64,000 bases of DNA, taken from positions 124,001 through 188,000 of the forward strand of contig CAVSZE010000014.1 of NCBI GenBank assembly GCA_963732375.1, read 5' to 3'. Under the pieces are notes generated by a model. It searched no databases and was not told where the DNA came from. It saw only the letters and a program-made list of their open reading frames with translations. This document shows, piece after piece, positions 7,658-15,735 of the stretch (within the stretch, counting starts at the first letter, position 1; each line of letters starts with the position of its first letter). Made by a program: the position numbers and the translations under genes. The DNA comes from RPQJ01 sp963732375. Its GTDB lineage: Bacteria > Pseudomonadota > Gammaproteobacteria > Steroidobacterales > Steroidobacteraceae.

Positions 7658-8715
7658 GGCCGGATCTCGATCGTCGTGCCGACCGAGGTGCGCAGCCAGA
7701 TGTCCACCATGTCCGAATTGCTGACGGCGATGCAGCCGTCGGTCCAGTCGTTGTTGGCGTAATAGTCAGGCGACTTACGCGGCGCATTGGGCTGGCCGTG
7801 GATCATGATCAGGCCGCCGGGCTTGGTGCCGCTCCTGCGCGCGCGCTCGCGATCGGCCTCGTTCGGGTACGACACCTCGAGAGACAGGAAAAAATCGCTG
7901 TTAGTGTTGCGACGCGACAGCTGGTAAATGCCTTCCGGAGTGCGGAAGTCACCCTCGCGCTGCTTGCCCCCATAGGGGTTGAGTCCGAGCCGGATCGGGT
8001 ATTCGCGAAGGACGCGGCCGGAATGCAGCAGGTACAGCCGCCGTTCCGACTTCTTGACCAGGATACTGTCGGCGGCCTCGAGCCCGGCTGGACTGGCAGC
8101 GACCGCGTCGGCGTACGCGCTGCCAAAGGGAAGCGTTCCCCGGGGTCCCGACGTCGCTGTGGATCCGTCGCCAGCACCTGGCACGGGTGCGAAAGGGTTC
8201 GACGAATCACAGTTGGTAGAGCCCGCCGACATGAACGGGTTCGGCGTTTCGCAGGGCGCGGCAGGCGTGCTCACGACCGGACCTGGCGCGCCGCTGGCCT
8301 TACCGGGCGTGCTCACGAACGGTTCCTGCCCCTGGCATGCGGCCACCGGATCGGTCATGAACGGATTCGGCGACTCGCAGGAGGCACCAGGTGCAGTCAT
8401 GAAAGGATTCGGCGTCCCGGGCGCCGCCGGTGCGGTCATGAAAGGATTCGGCGTGTCGGTCGTCGCCGGTGCAGTCATGAAAGGATTCGGCGTGTCGGTC
8501 GTCGCCGGTGCAGTCATGAAAGGATTCGGCGTGTCGGTCGTCGCCGGTGCAGTCATGAAAGGATTCGGCGTCCCGGGCGCCGCTGGCGCCGGCGCGTCCG
8601 GTAGCGGCTTGCCGCTCGAAACAGAACCAAAGCCCTGCGCATCCGCCACGCCTGGCGACACGGCCAGCGCGAGGGCGAGGGCGAATGCGGCGGACAACAA
8701 TCCACGTAGTTTCAT
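7654..8715 (-). CDS. Murein L,D-transpeptidase family protein (YafK/DpaA-like) with NPF repeats
   Basis: Exported YkuD-fold protein, 353 residues. Residues 1-26 form a signal peptide (MKLRGLLSAAFALALALAVS...ADA). Residues about 45-185 are a Pro/Ala/Thr linker of 13-14-residue repeats, T-P-N-P-F-M-T-A-P, the distal copies degenerate and cysteine-containing. The C-terminal catalytic domain (about 210-353) has IMIHGQPN and WTDGCIAVSN, with the catalytic Cys. The D-W-T-D-G-C-I form matches the YafK/DpaA branch, whose E. coli member detaches Braun lipoprotein from peptidoglycan, rather than classical S-H-G-C-I transpeptidases. The ATG at 8715 is chosen because the signal peptide starts there. It ends in an ATGA overlap with ppnN. 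Which activity (cross-linking or cleavage) applies is inferred only. Confidence 0.9.
   Translation of the reverse strand: MKLRGLLSAAFALALALAVSPGVADAQGFGSVSSGKPLPDAPAPAAPGTPNPFMTAPATTDTPNPFMTAPATTDTPNPFMTAPATTDTPNPFMTAPAAPGTPNPFMTAPGASCESPNPFMTDPVAACQGQEPFVSTPGKASGAPGPVVSTPAAPCETPNPFMSAGSTNCDSSNPFAPVPGAGDGSTATSGPRGTLPFGSAYADAVAASPAGLEAADSILVKKSERRLYLLHSGRVLREYPIRLGLNPYGGKQREGDFRTPEGIYQLSRRNTNSDFFLSLEVSYPNEADRERARRSGTKPGGLIMIHGQPNAPRKSPDYYANNDWTDGCIAVSNSDMVDIWLRTSVGTTIEIRP
8354..8590. repeat. 39-bp coding tandem repeat in the L,D-transpeptidase gene
   Basis: Units begin at 8396, 8435, 8474, 8513 and 8552, spaced exactly 39 bp, each opening GTCATGAAAGGATTCGGCGT on the plus strand; three are near-identical over the full unit. 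A further, diverged unit starts at 8354 (42-bp step), and more degenerate copies continue to about 8210. The period is a multiple of three, so copy-number change would keep the frame. There are no unique spacers, so this is not a CRISPR array. Confidence 0.95.
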
Positions 8716-8748
8716 GGGGAGCGGATTATAGCGGCGCACGGCCCGGAC

Positions 8749-8776
8749 AAAACGAGGCGGCCTTGCGGCCGCCTCG
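8749..8776 (-). terminator. Intrinsic terminator of nrdJa-nrdJb
   Basis: On the minus strand a 10-bp perfect stem CGAGGCGGCC/GGCCGCCTCG with a GCAA loop is followed by TTTTG. It lies 100 bp after the nrdJb stop and before the next gene on that strand. Confidence 0.85.
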
Positions 8777-8877
8777 GAAGAACGCGCTGCACCCGGTCAG
8801 AGGCGCCCTGTGTCGTCAGGTGGCTGGCGGGAACCCAGCTCAAGCGCGCAGGCAAACAATCGGCAAGGCTCGGGGCG

Positions 8878-9594
8878 TCAGCCGCACTTCGAGTCGCCGC
8901 AGTTCAGGCAGGTCATGCAACCGTCCATCATCACCACGGCCGCGGTGCTGCACTTGGTGCACAGCTGCGCACCCTGCGGGTAGTGGCTCTTGGCGAACGC
9001 GTCCTGCTGCTTCTGCCGTTGCTCGTACTCCTCGCGCTTCTGCTCGATCAACTTCCTGCGGTGCTCGTCCATCTCCGGATCGCGCAGCAGCCCGATGGAC
9101 TGCAGGTGCTTCTCGATCACGTGCCCGAGTTCGGCGATGATCGAGGGCATGAACTTGCCGCCCGACTGCCAGTAGCCCCCGCGCGGGTCGAACACGGCCT
9201 TCAGTTCCTCGACGAGGAACGTGACGTCGCCGCCCTTGCGGAACACCGCCGAGATGATGCGCGTGAGCGCGACGATCCACTGGAAGTGATCGAGGTTCTT
9301 CGAGTTGATGAATATCTCGAAGGGCCGGCGCTGCTCGTGCTCGGTGCCCTCGTTCAGCACGATGTCGTTGATGGTCACGTACATGGCGTGATCAGACACC
9401 GGCGTCTTTATCTTGTAGGTCGAGCCGATCAGCATCTCCGGACGCTCGAGTCTCTCGTGCATCCAGATGACCTTGGCGTCGTGCGAACCCACCGGCGCGC
9501 CGTCGCGCTGCGGTCCGGACTTCGCTTCTTCCTTGTCGTCGGGCCGGTCGACCCGGAACTTGACTATCTTCTTTTCGATCTTGTGCGCGCTCAT
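8878..9594 (-). CDS. nrdJb: Class II ribonucleotide reductase, small C-terminal subunit NrdJb
   Basis: Second half of a split adenosylcobalamin-dependent ribonucleotide reductase; in Pseudomonas aeruginosa both NrdJa and NrdJb are needed. 238 residues. The middle block (NSKNLDHFQWIVALTRIISAVFRKGGD, then a TSCPD-type region) is followed by a charged helix and a C-terminal Cys-rich tail with CTKC and CMTCLNCGDSKC, which can bind metal and/or provide the redox-active cysteines that re-reduce the catalytic site. The start overlaps the nrdJa stop by one base (TGATG), giving coupled synthesis. Confidence 0.93.
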   Translation of the reverse strand: MSAHKIEKKIVKFRVDRPDDKEEAKSGPQRDGAPVGSHDAKVIWMHERLERPEMLIGSTYKIKTPVSDHAMYVTINDIVLNEGTEHEQRRPFEIFINSKNLDHFQWIVALTRIISAVFRKGGDVTFLVEELKAVFDPRGGYWQSGGKFMPSIIAELGHVIEKHLQSIGLLRDPEMDEHRRKLIEQKREEYEQRQKQQDAFAKSHYPQGAQLCTKCSTAAVVMMDGCMTCLNCGDSKCG

Positions 9595-11735
9595 CAGAAT
9601 TTCCCGTAATAGCCTTCCTTGATCGCGTCGAACAGGTTCGCGGCGGTGTGCATCTCGCCGTCGTACTCGACCTGTTCGTCGCCCTTCAACTTCACCTCGG
9701 TGCCGTCATCGAGCGTGAAGACGTAGGTGGTGTTCTTGAGGTCCTCCTCCTTCACCAGCACGCCCTGGAACGCTTCCGGATTGAAGCGGAACGTCGTGCA
9801 GCCCTTGAGCCCCTGCTCGTGGGCGTAGAGGTAGATGTCCTTGAAATCGTCGTAGGCGTAGTCGGTCGGGACATTGGCCGTCTTCGAAATCGAGGAATCG
9901 ATCCACTTCTGCGCTGCCGCCTGAATGTCCACGTGCTGGCGCGGCGTAACGTCGTCGGCGGTCGTGAAGTAATCCGGCAGCTTGTCCGCAGGCCCCGTCC
10001 CGCCCGGCATGGCGGCCTGGTTCACCAGTTCGCGATAGGCCAGCATCTCGAACGAGAACACGTCGATGCGCTCCTTGGTCTTGCGGCCCGGGCGGATCAC
10101 GTTGCGGAAATAATGGTGCGCGAACGACGGCTCGATGCCGTTCGAGGCATTGTTCGCCAGCGACAGCGAAATCGTGCCGGTCGGGGCGATCGAGCTGTGG
10201 TGCGTGAAGCGCGCGCCGACCTCGGCGAGGCGCTCGACCAGGTCCGGCGCAACCTCGGCCACTCGCTGCATGTAGCGGCTGTAACGCGCGTGCAGCACGC
10301 GGCCGGGCAGCTTCTGGCCCACCTCGATACCGTCGCGCTTCATCTCCGGACGCTTGCGCAGCATCTCGGGCGTGACCTCGAACTCCTCCAGCATGATCGG
10401 CGCCGGGCCCTTTTCGCCGGCAAGCTCGAGCGCCGCTTCCCAGCCGGCGATTGCGAGTTCCCTGGACACGCGCTCGGTGAAGGCGACCGCATCGCGCGAG
10501 CCGTATTTCCAGCCGAGCATGGTGATCGTCGAGCCGAGCCCGAGGAAGCCCATGCCGTGGCGGCGCTTGCGGTGGATTTCCTGGCGTTGCTGTTCGAGCG
10601 GCAGGCCGTTCACCTCGACTACGTTGTCGAGCATGCGCGTGAAGACGCGGACCACCTGCCGGTACTCGTCCCAGTCGAAGCGGGTCTGCTCGGTGAACGG
10701 ATCACGCACGAAACTGGTGAGATTGATCGAACCGAGCAGGCACGAGCCGTAGGGAGGCAGCGGCTGTTCGCCGCAGGGGTTGGTCGCGCGGATGTTCTCG
10801 CACCACCAGTTGTTGTTCATCTCGTTGACGCGGTCGATCAGCACGAAGCCGGGCTCCGCGAAGTCGTACGTCGAGGACATGATGACGTCCCACAGGCGCT
10901 TGGCAGGCAGGGTCTTGTAGACCATGCAGAGCACGAGGCCCTCGTCGTTGCGCACATAGTTCTGCGAATCAGGCCACTCACGCCAGACGAACTTCGAGGT
11001 GTCGGTCGTGTCCTCGCCCACGATCTCGGACTCGCGCACCGGGAAGGCGAGTTGCCACTCGCCGTCCTCGCGCACCGCGCGCATGAACTCGTCGGTCACC
11101 AGCAGCGAGAGGTTGAACTGCCTGAGCCGGCCGGCCTCGCGCTTGGCACGGATGAACTCCATCGCGTCGGGGTGCCCGACGTCGAACGTCCCCATCTGCG
11201 CGCCCCGGCGGCCGCCGGCCGACGAGACCGTGAAGCACATCTTGTCGTAGATATCCATGAACGACAGCGGGCCCGAGGTGTAGGCGCCGGCGCCCGAGAC
11301 ATACGCGCCACGCGGGCGCAGCGTCGAGAACTCGTAGCCGATGCCGCAGCCGGCCTTCAACGTGAGCCCGGCCTCGTGAACCTTGCCGAGGATGTCGTCC
11401 ATCGAGTCGCGGATCGTGCCGGACACGGTGCAGTTGATCGTGGACGTGGCCGGCTTGTGCTCCTGCGCGCCCGCGTTCGAGGTGACGCGGCCGGCCGGGA
11501 TCGCTCCGCGGCGCAGCGCCCAGAGGAACTGCCCGTACCAGTGATCGCGGGCGTCTTCCTTCTCCACGTCGGCGAGCGCCTGCGCGACGCGCTTGTATGT
11601 GTCGTCCATCGACTGGTCGATGGGCGATCCGTCCTTGGCGCAAAGTCGGTATTTCTTGTCCCAGATGTCGAGGGACGCTTCCTGGAACGGGATGCTTCGC
11701 GCATCCCGGGATTCGAGTTTCACGGCGGTACTCAT
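9594..11735 (-). CDS. nrdJa: Adenosylcobalamin-dependent ribonucleotide reductase, catalytic subunit NrdJa
   Basis: Converts ribonucleotides to deoxyribonucleotides by B12-generated thiyl radical chemistry, independent of oxygen. 713 residues. The active-site segments are STINCTVSG (first redox Cys), KAGCGIGYEFSTLRPRGA, and NPCGEQPLPPYGSCLLGSIN, which holds the thiyl Cys and catalytic Glu. Substrate-phosphate contact is suggested by APTGTISL. The protein stops after the domain that in one-piece NrdJ leads into the Cys-rich tail; that tail is in nrdJb. No class I nrdAB or class III nrdDG genes are in the window. Control is probably by NrdR (boxes at 11902 and 12081). I found no cobalamin riboswitch in the leader. 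Confidence 0.96.
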   Translation of the reverse strand: MSTAVKLESRDARSIPFQEASLDIWDKKYRLCAKDGSPIDQSMDDTYKRVAQALADVEKEDARDHWYGQFLWALRRGAIPAGRVTSNAGAQEHKPATSTINCTVSGTIRDSMDDILGKVHEAGLTLKAGCGIGYEFSTLRPRGAYVSGAGAYTSGPLSFMDIYDKMCFTVSSAGGRRGAQMGTFDVGHPDAMEFIRAKREAGRLRQFNLSLLVTDEFMRAVREDGEWQLAFPVRESEIVGEDTTDTSKFVWREWPDSQNYVRNDEGLVLCMVYKTLPAKRLWDVIMSSTYDFAEPGFVLIDRVNEMNNNWWCENIRATNPCGEQPLPPYGSCLLGSINLTSFVRDPFTEQTRFDWDEYRQVVRVFTRMLDNVVEVNGLPLEQQRQEIHRKRRHGMGFLGLGSTITMLGWKYGSRDAVAFTERVSRELAIAGWEAALELAGEKGPAPIMLEEFEVTPEMLRKRPEMKRDGIEVGQKLPGRVLHARYSRYMQRVAEVAPDLVERLAEVGARFTHHSSIAPTGTISLSLANNASNGIEPSFAHHYFRNVIRPGRKTKERIDVFSFEMLAYRELVNQAAMPGGTGPADKLPDYFTTADDVTPRQHVDIQAAAQKWIDSSISKTANVPTDYAYDDFKDIYLYAHEQGLKGCTTFRFNPEAFQGVLVKEEDLKNTTYVFTLDDGTEVKLKGDEQVEYDGEMHTAANLFDAIKEGYYGKF

Positions 11736-11901
11736 TGCAGCAGCTCAGGCTCCCAAAGTTCTTCAGGCGGTTCGCGGCCTTTGATCCCCCCCCACGGAGC
11801 CCTTTTTTACAGCCCCTGGCGAGGCCCGACGGGCCCAGCCGACCCCAGATTCCGGCCCGGCTCGGATCGCCGCGACATAGGCCGCAGCGGCATCGTGCCA
11901 A

Positions 11902-11917
11902 ACACAACATGTAGAGT
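11902..11917. promoter_or_regulatory. NrdR-like box 1
   Basis: ACACAACATGTAGAGT matches 14 of 16 bases of the perfect palindrome at 12081. It sits about 4-20 bases after the inferred transcription start of nrdJa, a position suited to repression. The family consensus is roughly acaCwAtATaTwGtgt. NrdR itself is not encoded here. Confidence 0.6.
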
Positions 11918-11927
11918 CAGGGAGGGA

Positions 11928-11956
11928 AGCGTATGCACCACCCTCCCCTTCGTCAA
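11928..11956 (-). promoter_or_regulatory. Putative nrdJa promoter
   Basis: Minus strand: TTGACG (-35, 11951-11956), 17-bp spacer, TACGCT (-10, 11928-11933). The -35 is 5/6 to consensus and the -10 is weak. Transcription would begin near 11921, giving a leader of about 186 nt. Confidence 0.5.
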
Positions 11957-11984
11957 CCGCTTTTTCTGCTGCGGTGCGATATGA

Positions 11985-12000
11985 TTTTTAATATTAAAAA
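11985..12000. promoter_or_regulatory. AT-only 16-bp palindrome in the nrdJ-degP control region
   Basis: TTTTTAATATTAAAAA is a perfect palindrome and the most AT-rich stretch near here. It lies about 30 bp upstream of the putative nrdJa -35, so it could be an UP-like element, a bend or an operator. The 587-bp gap 11736-12322 holds the nrdJa leader and promoter, two NrdR-like boxes, this palindrome and the degP leader. I see no convincing gene in it. Confidence 0.45.
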
Positions 12001-12080
12001 CAAAGTGTTATGCGGATTGGTTCAAACGGCTATCGCATGCGCGAATTGGCCCGCGAGTCAAGCCCCGTTTCGCTATCGGA

Positions 12081-12096
12081 ACACAACATGTTGTGT
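12081..12096. promoter_or_regulatory. NrdR-like box 2, perfect palindrome
   Basis: ACACAACATGTTGTGT is a perfect 16-bp palindrome agreeing with the NrdR-box consensus at 14 of 16 positions (the two central T/A positions are C/G). It is 179 bp from box 1, start to start, far more than the spacing of about three helical turns usual for paired NrdR boxes. Confidence 0.6.
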
Positions 12097-12322
12097 CCAC
12101 GCACTCCACACCGGAAATCCACAGCTTGCTCACCGTCGATTCACAGGCTCCCCCGCCCGGCCGATTGCGCGGCATGCATGCATGGTTGGCGCCACATGGA
12201 ACTTGGGCGTACCAATGGCAGTCACACCCCGAGGTTTCGAGGCGCCTCGCCCGGGACTGCCGGGACCGCCTGCTAGACTCGCGGCCCTTCGAATTGCCAC
12301 AAACGATCTGCAGGAAGTCCGC

Positions 12323-13660
12323 ATGAAGTTGCACCTGAGTCTCGCCGCGCTGCTGCTCGGCGCATGGTCCTCGATGGCCCCGGCACAGATCCCCGCCCAG
12401 CCTGGCGAAACGCCGGTACCGTCGCTTGCCCCGATGCTGAAGCGCGTCACGCCCGCCGTGGTGAACGTGGCTACGCGTGGCACGATGGTGCAGGAGCAGA
12501 ACCCGCTGCTCAACGACCCTTTCTTCCGGCGCTTCTTCGACGTTCCGAACGGGCCGGTCGAGCGCGAGGTGCAGGCCGCCGGCTCGGGCGTAATCGTCGA
12601 CGCGAAGAACGGCTACATAGTGACCAATGCACACGTGATCGAGAATGCGAAGGAGATCACCGTTCAGTTGCTCGACAACCGCTCGCTCACCGCGAAAGTG
12701 ATCGGCAGGGACACCGGCTCCGACATTGCCGTGCTGCAGGTGCAGGCGGGCAACCTTACGGAGATTCCGATCGCGAATTCTGACCTTCTGGAGGTCGGCG
12801 ACTTCGTGGTGGCCATCGGAAATCCGTTCGGCCTCGGGCACACGGTGACCTCGGGAATCATCAGCGCACTCGGCCGCTCCGGCATCAACCCCGAGGGCTA
12901 CGAGGACTTCGTGCAGACCGATGCGTCGATCAACCCCGGCAACTCAGGCGGCGCGCTGGTGAACCTGGGCGGGCAACTGGTCGGCATCAACTCCGCGATC
13001 CTCTCGCGCACCGGCGGCAACATCGGCATCGGCTTCGCGATACCGTCGAACATGATGAAGAACGTGATGCAGCAGCTGATCAAGTACGGCGAGGTCCGCC
13101 GCGGCGTGCTCGGCGTGAACATCCAGACGCTGACCCCCGACATCGCCGAAAGCATGGGTCTTGCCAATACGCAGGGCGCGCTGGTGTCGCAGGTGGTCGA
13201 CGGCTCGGCCGCGGAGACGGCCGGCATCAAGGCCGGTGACGTGATCACCGCGGTCAACGGCAAGCCGGTAAAGGACGCGGCCGCGCTGCGCAACTCCATC
13301 GGCATGCTGCACATCGGTGACAAGGTGGATATTTCGCTGGTCCGCGACGGCAAGCCGCGCCGCGTGACCGCCATGATCGGCGAACGCGACACCGTCGACG
13401 AAGCCACGGCCGCCGGCATGCACAAGGGCCTCGAGGGCGCAGACCTGGCGGATGCCCAGGGCGGCGGCGTGCTGGTCCGCACGGTGGCGAACGGCAGTCC
13501 GGCCGCGCAACGGGGCCTGCGCTCCAACGACGTCATCATTGCAGTCGGCCGCAACAAGGTCGCCAACCTCGCGGAGTTCCAGAAGGCCACGCAGGGCGCG
13601 CAGGCGTTCGTGGTGCAGCTGCGCCGGGGCAGTTCGATCCTCGTGATCCCGATTCGCTGA
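12323..13660 (+). CDS. degP: Periplasmic serine protease DegP/DegQ family
   Basis: Envelope quality-control protease (HtrA family), 445 residues from the ATG at 12323, which has AGGAAG 5 nt upstream and begins the signal peptide (MKLHLSLAALLLGAWSSMAPA). An open frame extends 130 codons upstream but is implausible. The trypsin-like domain shows the triad: His in VTNAHVIEN, Asp in DTGSDIAVL, Ser in NPGNSGGALV. Two PDZ domains follow (GVLGVNIQTL..., VLVRTVANGSPAAQRGL...). The Q-linker of DegP is short, so DegQ is equally possible. No rpoE, rse or muc genes are adjacent. Confidence 0.94.
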   Translation: MKLHLSLAALLLGAWSSMAPAQIPAQPGETPVPSLAPMLKRVTPAVVNVATRGTMVQEQNPLLNDPFFRRFFDVPNGPVEREVQAAGSGVIVDAKNGYIVTNAHVIENAKEITVQLLDNRSLTAKVIGRDTGSDIAVLQVQAGNLTEIPIANSDLLEVGDFVVAIGNPFGLGHTVTSGIISALGRSGINPEGYEDFVQTDASINPGNSGGALVNLGGQLVGINSAILSRTGGNIGIGFAIPSNMMKNVMQQLIKYGEVRRGVLGVNIQTLTPDIAESMGLANTQGALVSQVVDGSAAETAGIKAGDVITAVNGKPVKDAAALRNSIGMLHIGDKVDISLVRDGKPRRVTAMIGERDTVDEATAAGMHKGLEGADLADAQGGGVLVRTVANGSPAAQRGLRSNDVIIAVGRNKVANLAEFQKATQGAQAFVVQLRRGSSILVIPIR

Positions 13661-13664
13661 GCCG

Positions 13665-14606
13665 ATGGCGCACCAGCAGGTCTGCATCCTCGGGGGCACG
13701 GGCTTCATTGGCCGTGCCCTCGTTGCCCGCCTCGCGGCCGATGGTCACGCGGTCAAGGTGCTGACACGCGACCGCACCGGCAATCGCGACCTGCTGGTGC
13801 TGCCCTCGGTACGGCTCGTGTCGGCGGACGCGCACGACCCCGCCGTGCTCAAGCGCGAGTTCGCCGGCTGCGACGTGGTCGTGAACCTGGTCGGCATCCT
13901 GAACGAACGCCGGCCCGGGCACGGCAAGGGCAAGGAATTCCGCCGCGTGCACACCGAACTGCCGATGAAGGTGGTCCGTGCCTGCCGCGCCGCCGGCGTC
14001 CGGCGCTACCTGCACATGAGCGGCCTGAAGGCCGACTCGCAGCTCGGCCCCAGCCACTACCTCAAGTCCAAGGGCGAGGCGGAGGATTTCATCCGCCGCG
14101 AGTGCGCGGATGGCAGCCCGGACTTCGTCATTTTCCAGCCATCGGTGGTGTTCGGCCCCGGCGATGAGTTCATCAACAAGTTCGCGGCCATGCTGCCGAT
14201 CGTGCCCGGCGTGCTACCGCTCGCCTGCGCCGGCGCGCGGTTTGCACCCGTGTACGTGGGTGACGTGGCCGAGGCTTTCGCGCGCTGCATCGACCGTCGC
14301 GACGTGGCCGGGCAGACCTTCCAGCTCTGCGGACCGGAAGTGCACACGCTGGGCGAGATCGTGCGCGACACCGCTGCTGCGCTCGGGCTGCGGCGCTGGG
14401 TGCTGCCGCTGCCCCAGCCCGTGTCGAGGTTGCAGGCCGCGATCATGGACTACGTGCCGGGCAAGCCGTTCTCGACCGACAACTACCTTTCGGCCACGCT
14501 CGACTCGGTCTGCGATTGCGACGGGCTCGCAGCGCTCGGCATAGAGCGAACCTCGATGCGCGGCGTCGTTGCGGCGTACGTCCGGGCCAATTCTGGGCGC
14601 AGCTGA
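13665..14606 (+). CDS. NDUFA9-like NAD(P)-binding protein (complex I-associated SDR type)
   Basis: 313-residue atypical short-chain dehydrogenase of the NDUFA9-like group. The N terminus carries the dinucleotide loop LGGTGFIGRAL. The segment VVNLVGIL and the conserved YLHMSGL...SHYLKSKGEAE (Tyr-x-x-x-Lys replaced by a SHYLKSK form) and the block FQPSVVFGPGDEFINKFA are typical. Bacterial members are annotated by homology to the mitochondrial complex I subunit; enzymatic activity is not proven. The ATG is 4 bp after the degP stop, so the two are probably co-expressed. Confidence 0.88.
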   Translation: MAHQQVCILGGTGFIGRALVARLAADGHAVKVLTRDRTGNRDLLVLPSVRLVSADAHDPAVLKREFAGCDVVVNLVGILNERRPGHGKGKEFRRVHTELPMKVVRACRAAGVRRYLHMSGLKADSQLGPSHYLKSKGEAEDFIRRECADGSPDFVIFQPSVVFGPGDEFINKFAAMLPIVPGVLPLACAGARFAPVYVGDVAEAFARCIDRRDVAGQTFQLCGPEVHTLGEIVRDTAAALGLRRWVLPLPQPVSRLQAAIMDYVPGKPFSTDNYLSATLDSVCDCDGLAALGIERTSMRGVVAAYVRANSGRS

Positions 14607-14611
14607 TGCCG

Positions 14612-14627
14612 GCGCCCGGCCGGGCGC
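14612..14627. terminator. GC palindrome between convergent genes
   Basis: GCGCCCGGCCGGGCGC is a perfect 16-bp palindrome 6 bp after the NDUFA9-like stop and 22 bp before the end of the convergent aminopeptidase gene. It could end transcription from both sides; no T-run follows. Confidence 0.35.
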
Positions 14628-14649
14628 ACCCGCTCGCATCGGACGGCCG

Positions 14650-15735
14650 CTAACGCCCTGCGCAGACGGCCGCGTGCCGCTCGGCGAACGACAAGCGCGC
14701 CAGCCCCTGGGCGCGTTCATAGAACGCCGGCATCGAACCAGCGGCGGCAAGCTCCTGCTCCAGCCCAGGTACGCAGCCGCTGTAGGTAGCCACCGACGCA
14801 AGGCTCGCGTTGTCCAGCGGTCGCGCGAACCAGTCGTCGTAGCCTCGGTAGCCGCCCCACTTTTGCCGCAAGCCCTGGTAGTCGTACTTGAGGCGCCCGA
14901 AGATCCGGTTCTTCTCAACCCGCGTCACTGCGGGCGTTTGACCGCCGCCATATAGGCGCTCGAGGCGCGTGCGTGCCTCGCCCAGCAGCGCCACGAACTG
15001 GGCGTGTCGTCGTCGCGATGCCTCGTACGCCGTGAGCTGCTGCTGCTCGCCGTGGGACTCCAGCCATCGTCGCACACCTGCATCCTCGACCACGCTGGCG
15101 AACGCCTCGTTGAATTCACTGTCGCCCGCGACGTACAGGCGCTCGTGGGCGAGTTCATGGAAGATGGTCCCCACCAGCCGCGTCTCGCGCCAACCGATCA
15201 TCGTGCTCGGCAGCGGGTCGGGCAGGTGGCCGAGTGTCGAGTAGGCCGCGACACCCTCCACGACGACGTCGTCGCCGCGCGCCGCGAGCCTCCACGCGAA
15301 CGCGTTCGCATCGGCCTCGTGGAAATACCCTCGATAACTCACGCAGCCGGCGACCGGAAAGCACCAGCGCAGCGGGCGCAGCGAAAACTCCGGGGTCGCG
15401 ACCACGTTCCAGAGGACGTACTCGCGCCCGATGTCCGCGTACTTCGTATAGCTGCGGCTGTCGGGCAGCGCGAGTTCGCTCACCGCGAACGCGCGTGCCT
15501 CTACGGCGAGTTCGAGCTGGCTGCGTGTTGCCTGCGTCGTCGCGGGGTCGGCGATGACGCTGTCGATCGGGCGGCTCTTCGACATGACGCCGAGTTGCCC
15601 CGTCGCCGCCTGCATCACATAGCAGCCGGACAGCGTGGCCAGCAGGCTGCATGCAGCAAGTCCGCGCGCCAGCCTGCGTGCACCGCCCGCCCTGGCTCGC
15701 CCGCGCGTGTCGCATTCCGCTACGATGCCCCACAT
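14650..15735 (-). CDS. Putative zinc aminopeptidase lipoprotein (COG4324 type)
   Basis: Predicted lipoprotein protease of 361 residues. After an arginine-rich start, a hydrophobic stretch ends in the lipobox LSGC (Cys about residue 38). The metal site is HELAH in VGTIFHELAHERLYVAGDS, followed by NEAFASVVEDAG, which supplies the third Glu ligand in gluzincin-like enzymes. This combination and the 360-residue length fit the putative aminopeptidase family COG4324. Its ATG overlaps the divergent cca start codon (15734-15735); no other start gives a signal sequence. Substrate unknown. Confidence 0.82.
   Translation of the reverse strand: MWGIVAECDTRGRARAGGARRLARGLAACSLLATLSGCYVMQAATGQLGVMSKSRPIDSVIADPATTQATRSQLELAVEARAFAVSELALPDSRSYTKYADIGREYVLWNVVATPEFSLRPLRWCFPVAGCVSYRGYFHEADANAFAWRLAARGDDVVVEGVAAYSTLGHLPDPLPSTMIGWRETRLVGTIFHELAHERLYVAGDSEFNEAFASVVEDAGVRRWLESHGEQQQLTAYEASRRRHAQFVALLGEARTRLERLYGGGQTPAVTRVEKNRIFGRLKYDYQGLRQKWGGYRGYDDWFARPLDNASLASVATYSGCVPGLEQELAAAGSMPAFYERAQGLARLSFAERHAAVCAGR

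Noticed and set aside
8354..8590. Regular 39-bp repeats resembling a CRISPR array
   Set aside because: Units are contiguous without unique spacers, the period keeps an open frame, and they encode the linker of an L,D-transpeptidase.
11736..11930. Possible cobalamin riboswitch before nrdJ
   Set aside because: I found no B12-box-like or other conserved riboswitch element in the leader by eye; a covariance-model search would settle it.
9648..11984. Very long open frame antisense to nrdJa
   Set aside because: Composition-driven shadow: the protein is His/Arg/Val-rich without domains, while the minus strand encodes a full NrdJa with all motifs.
11933..12322. 130-codon N-terminal extension of degP
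   Set aside because: The region holds the nrdJ promoter and regulatory palindromes. The Shine-Dalgarno and signal peptide place the start at 12323.
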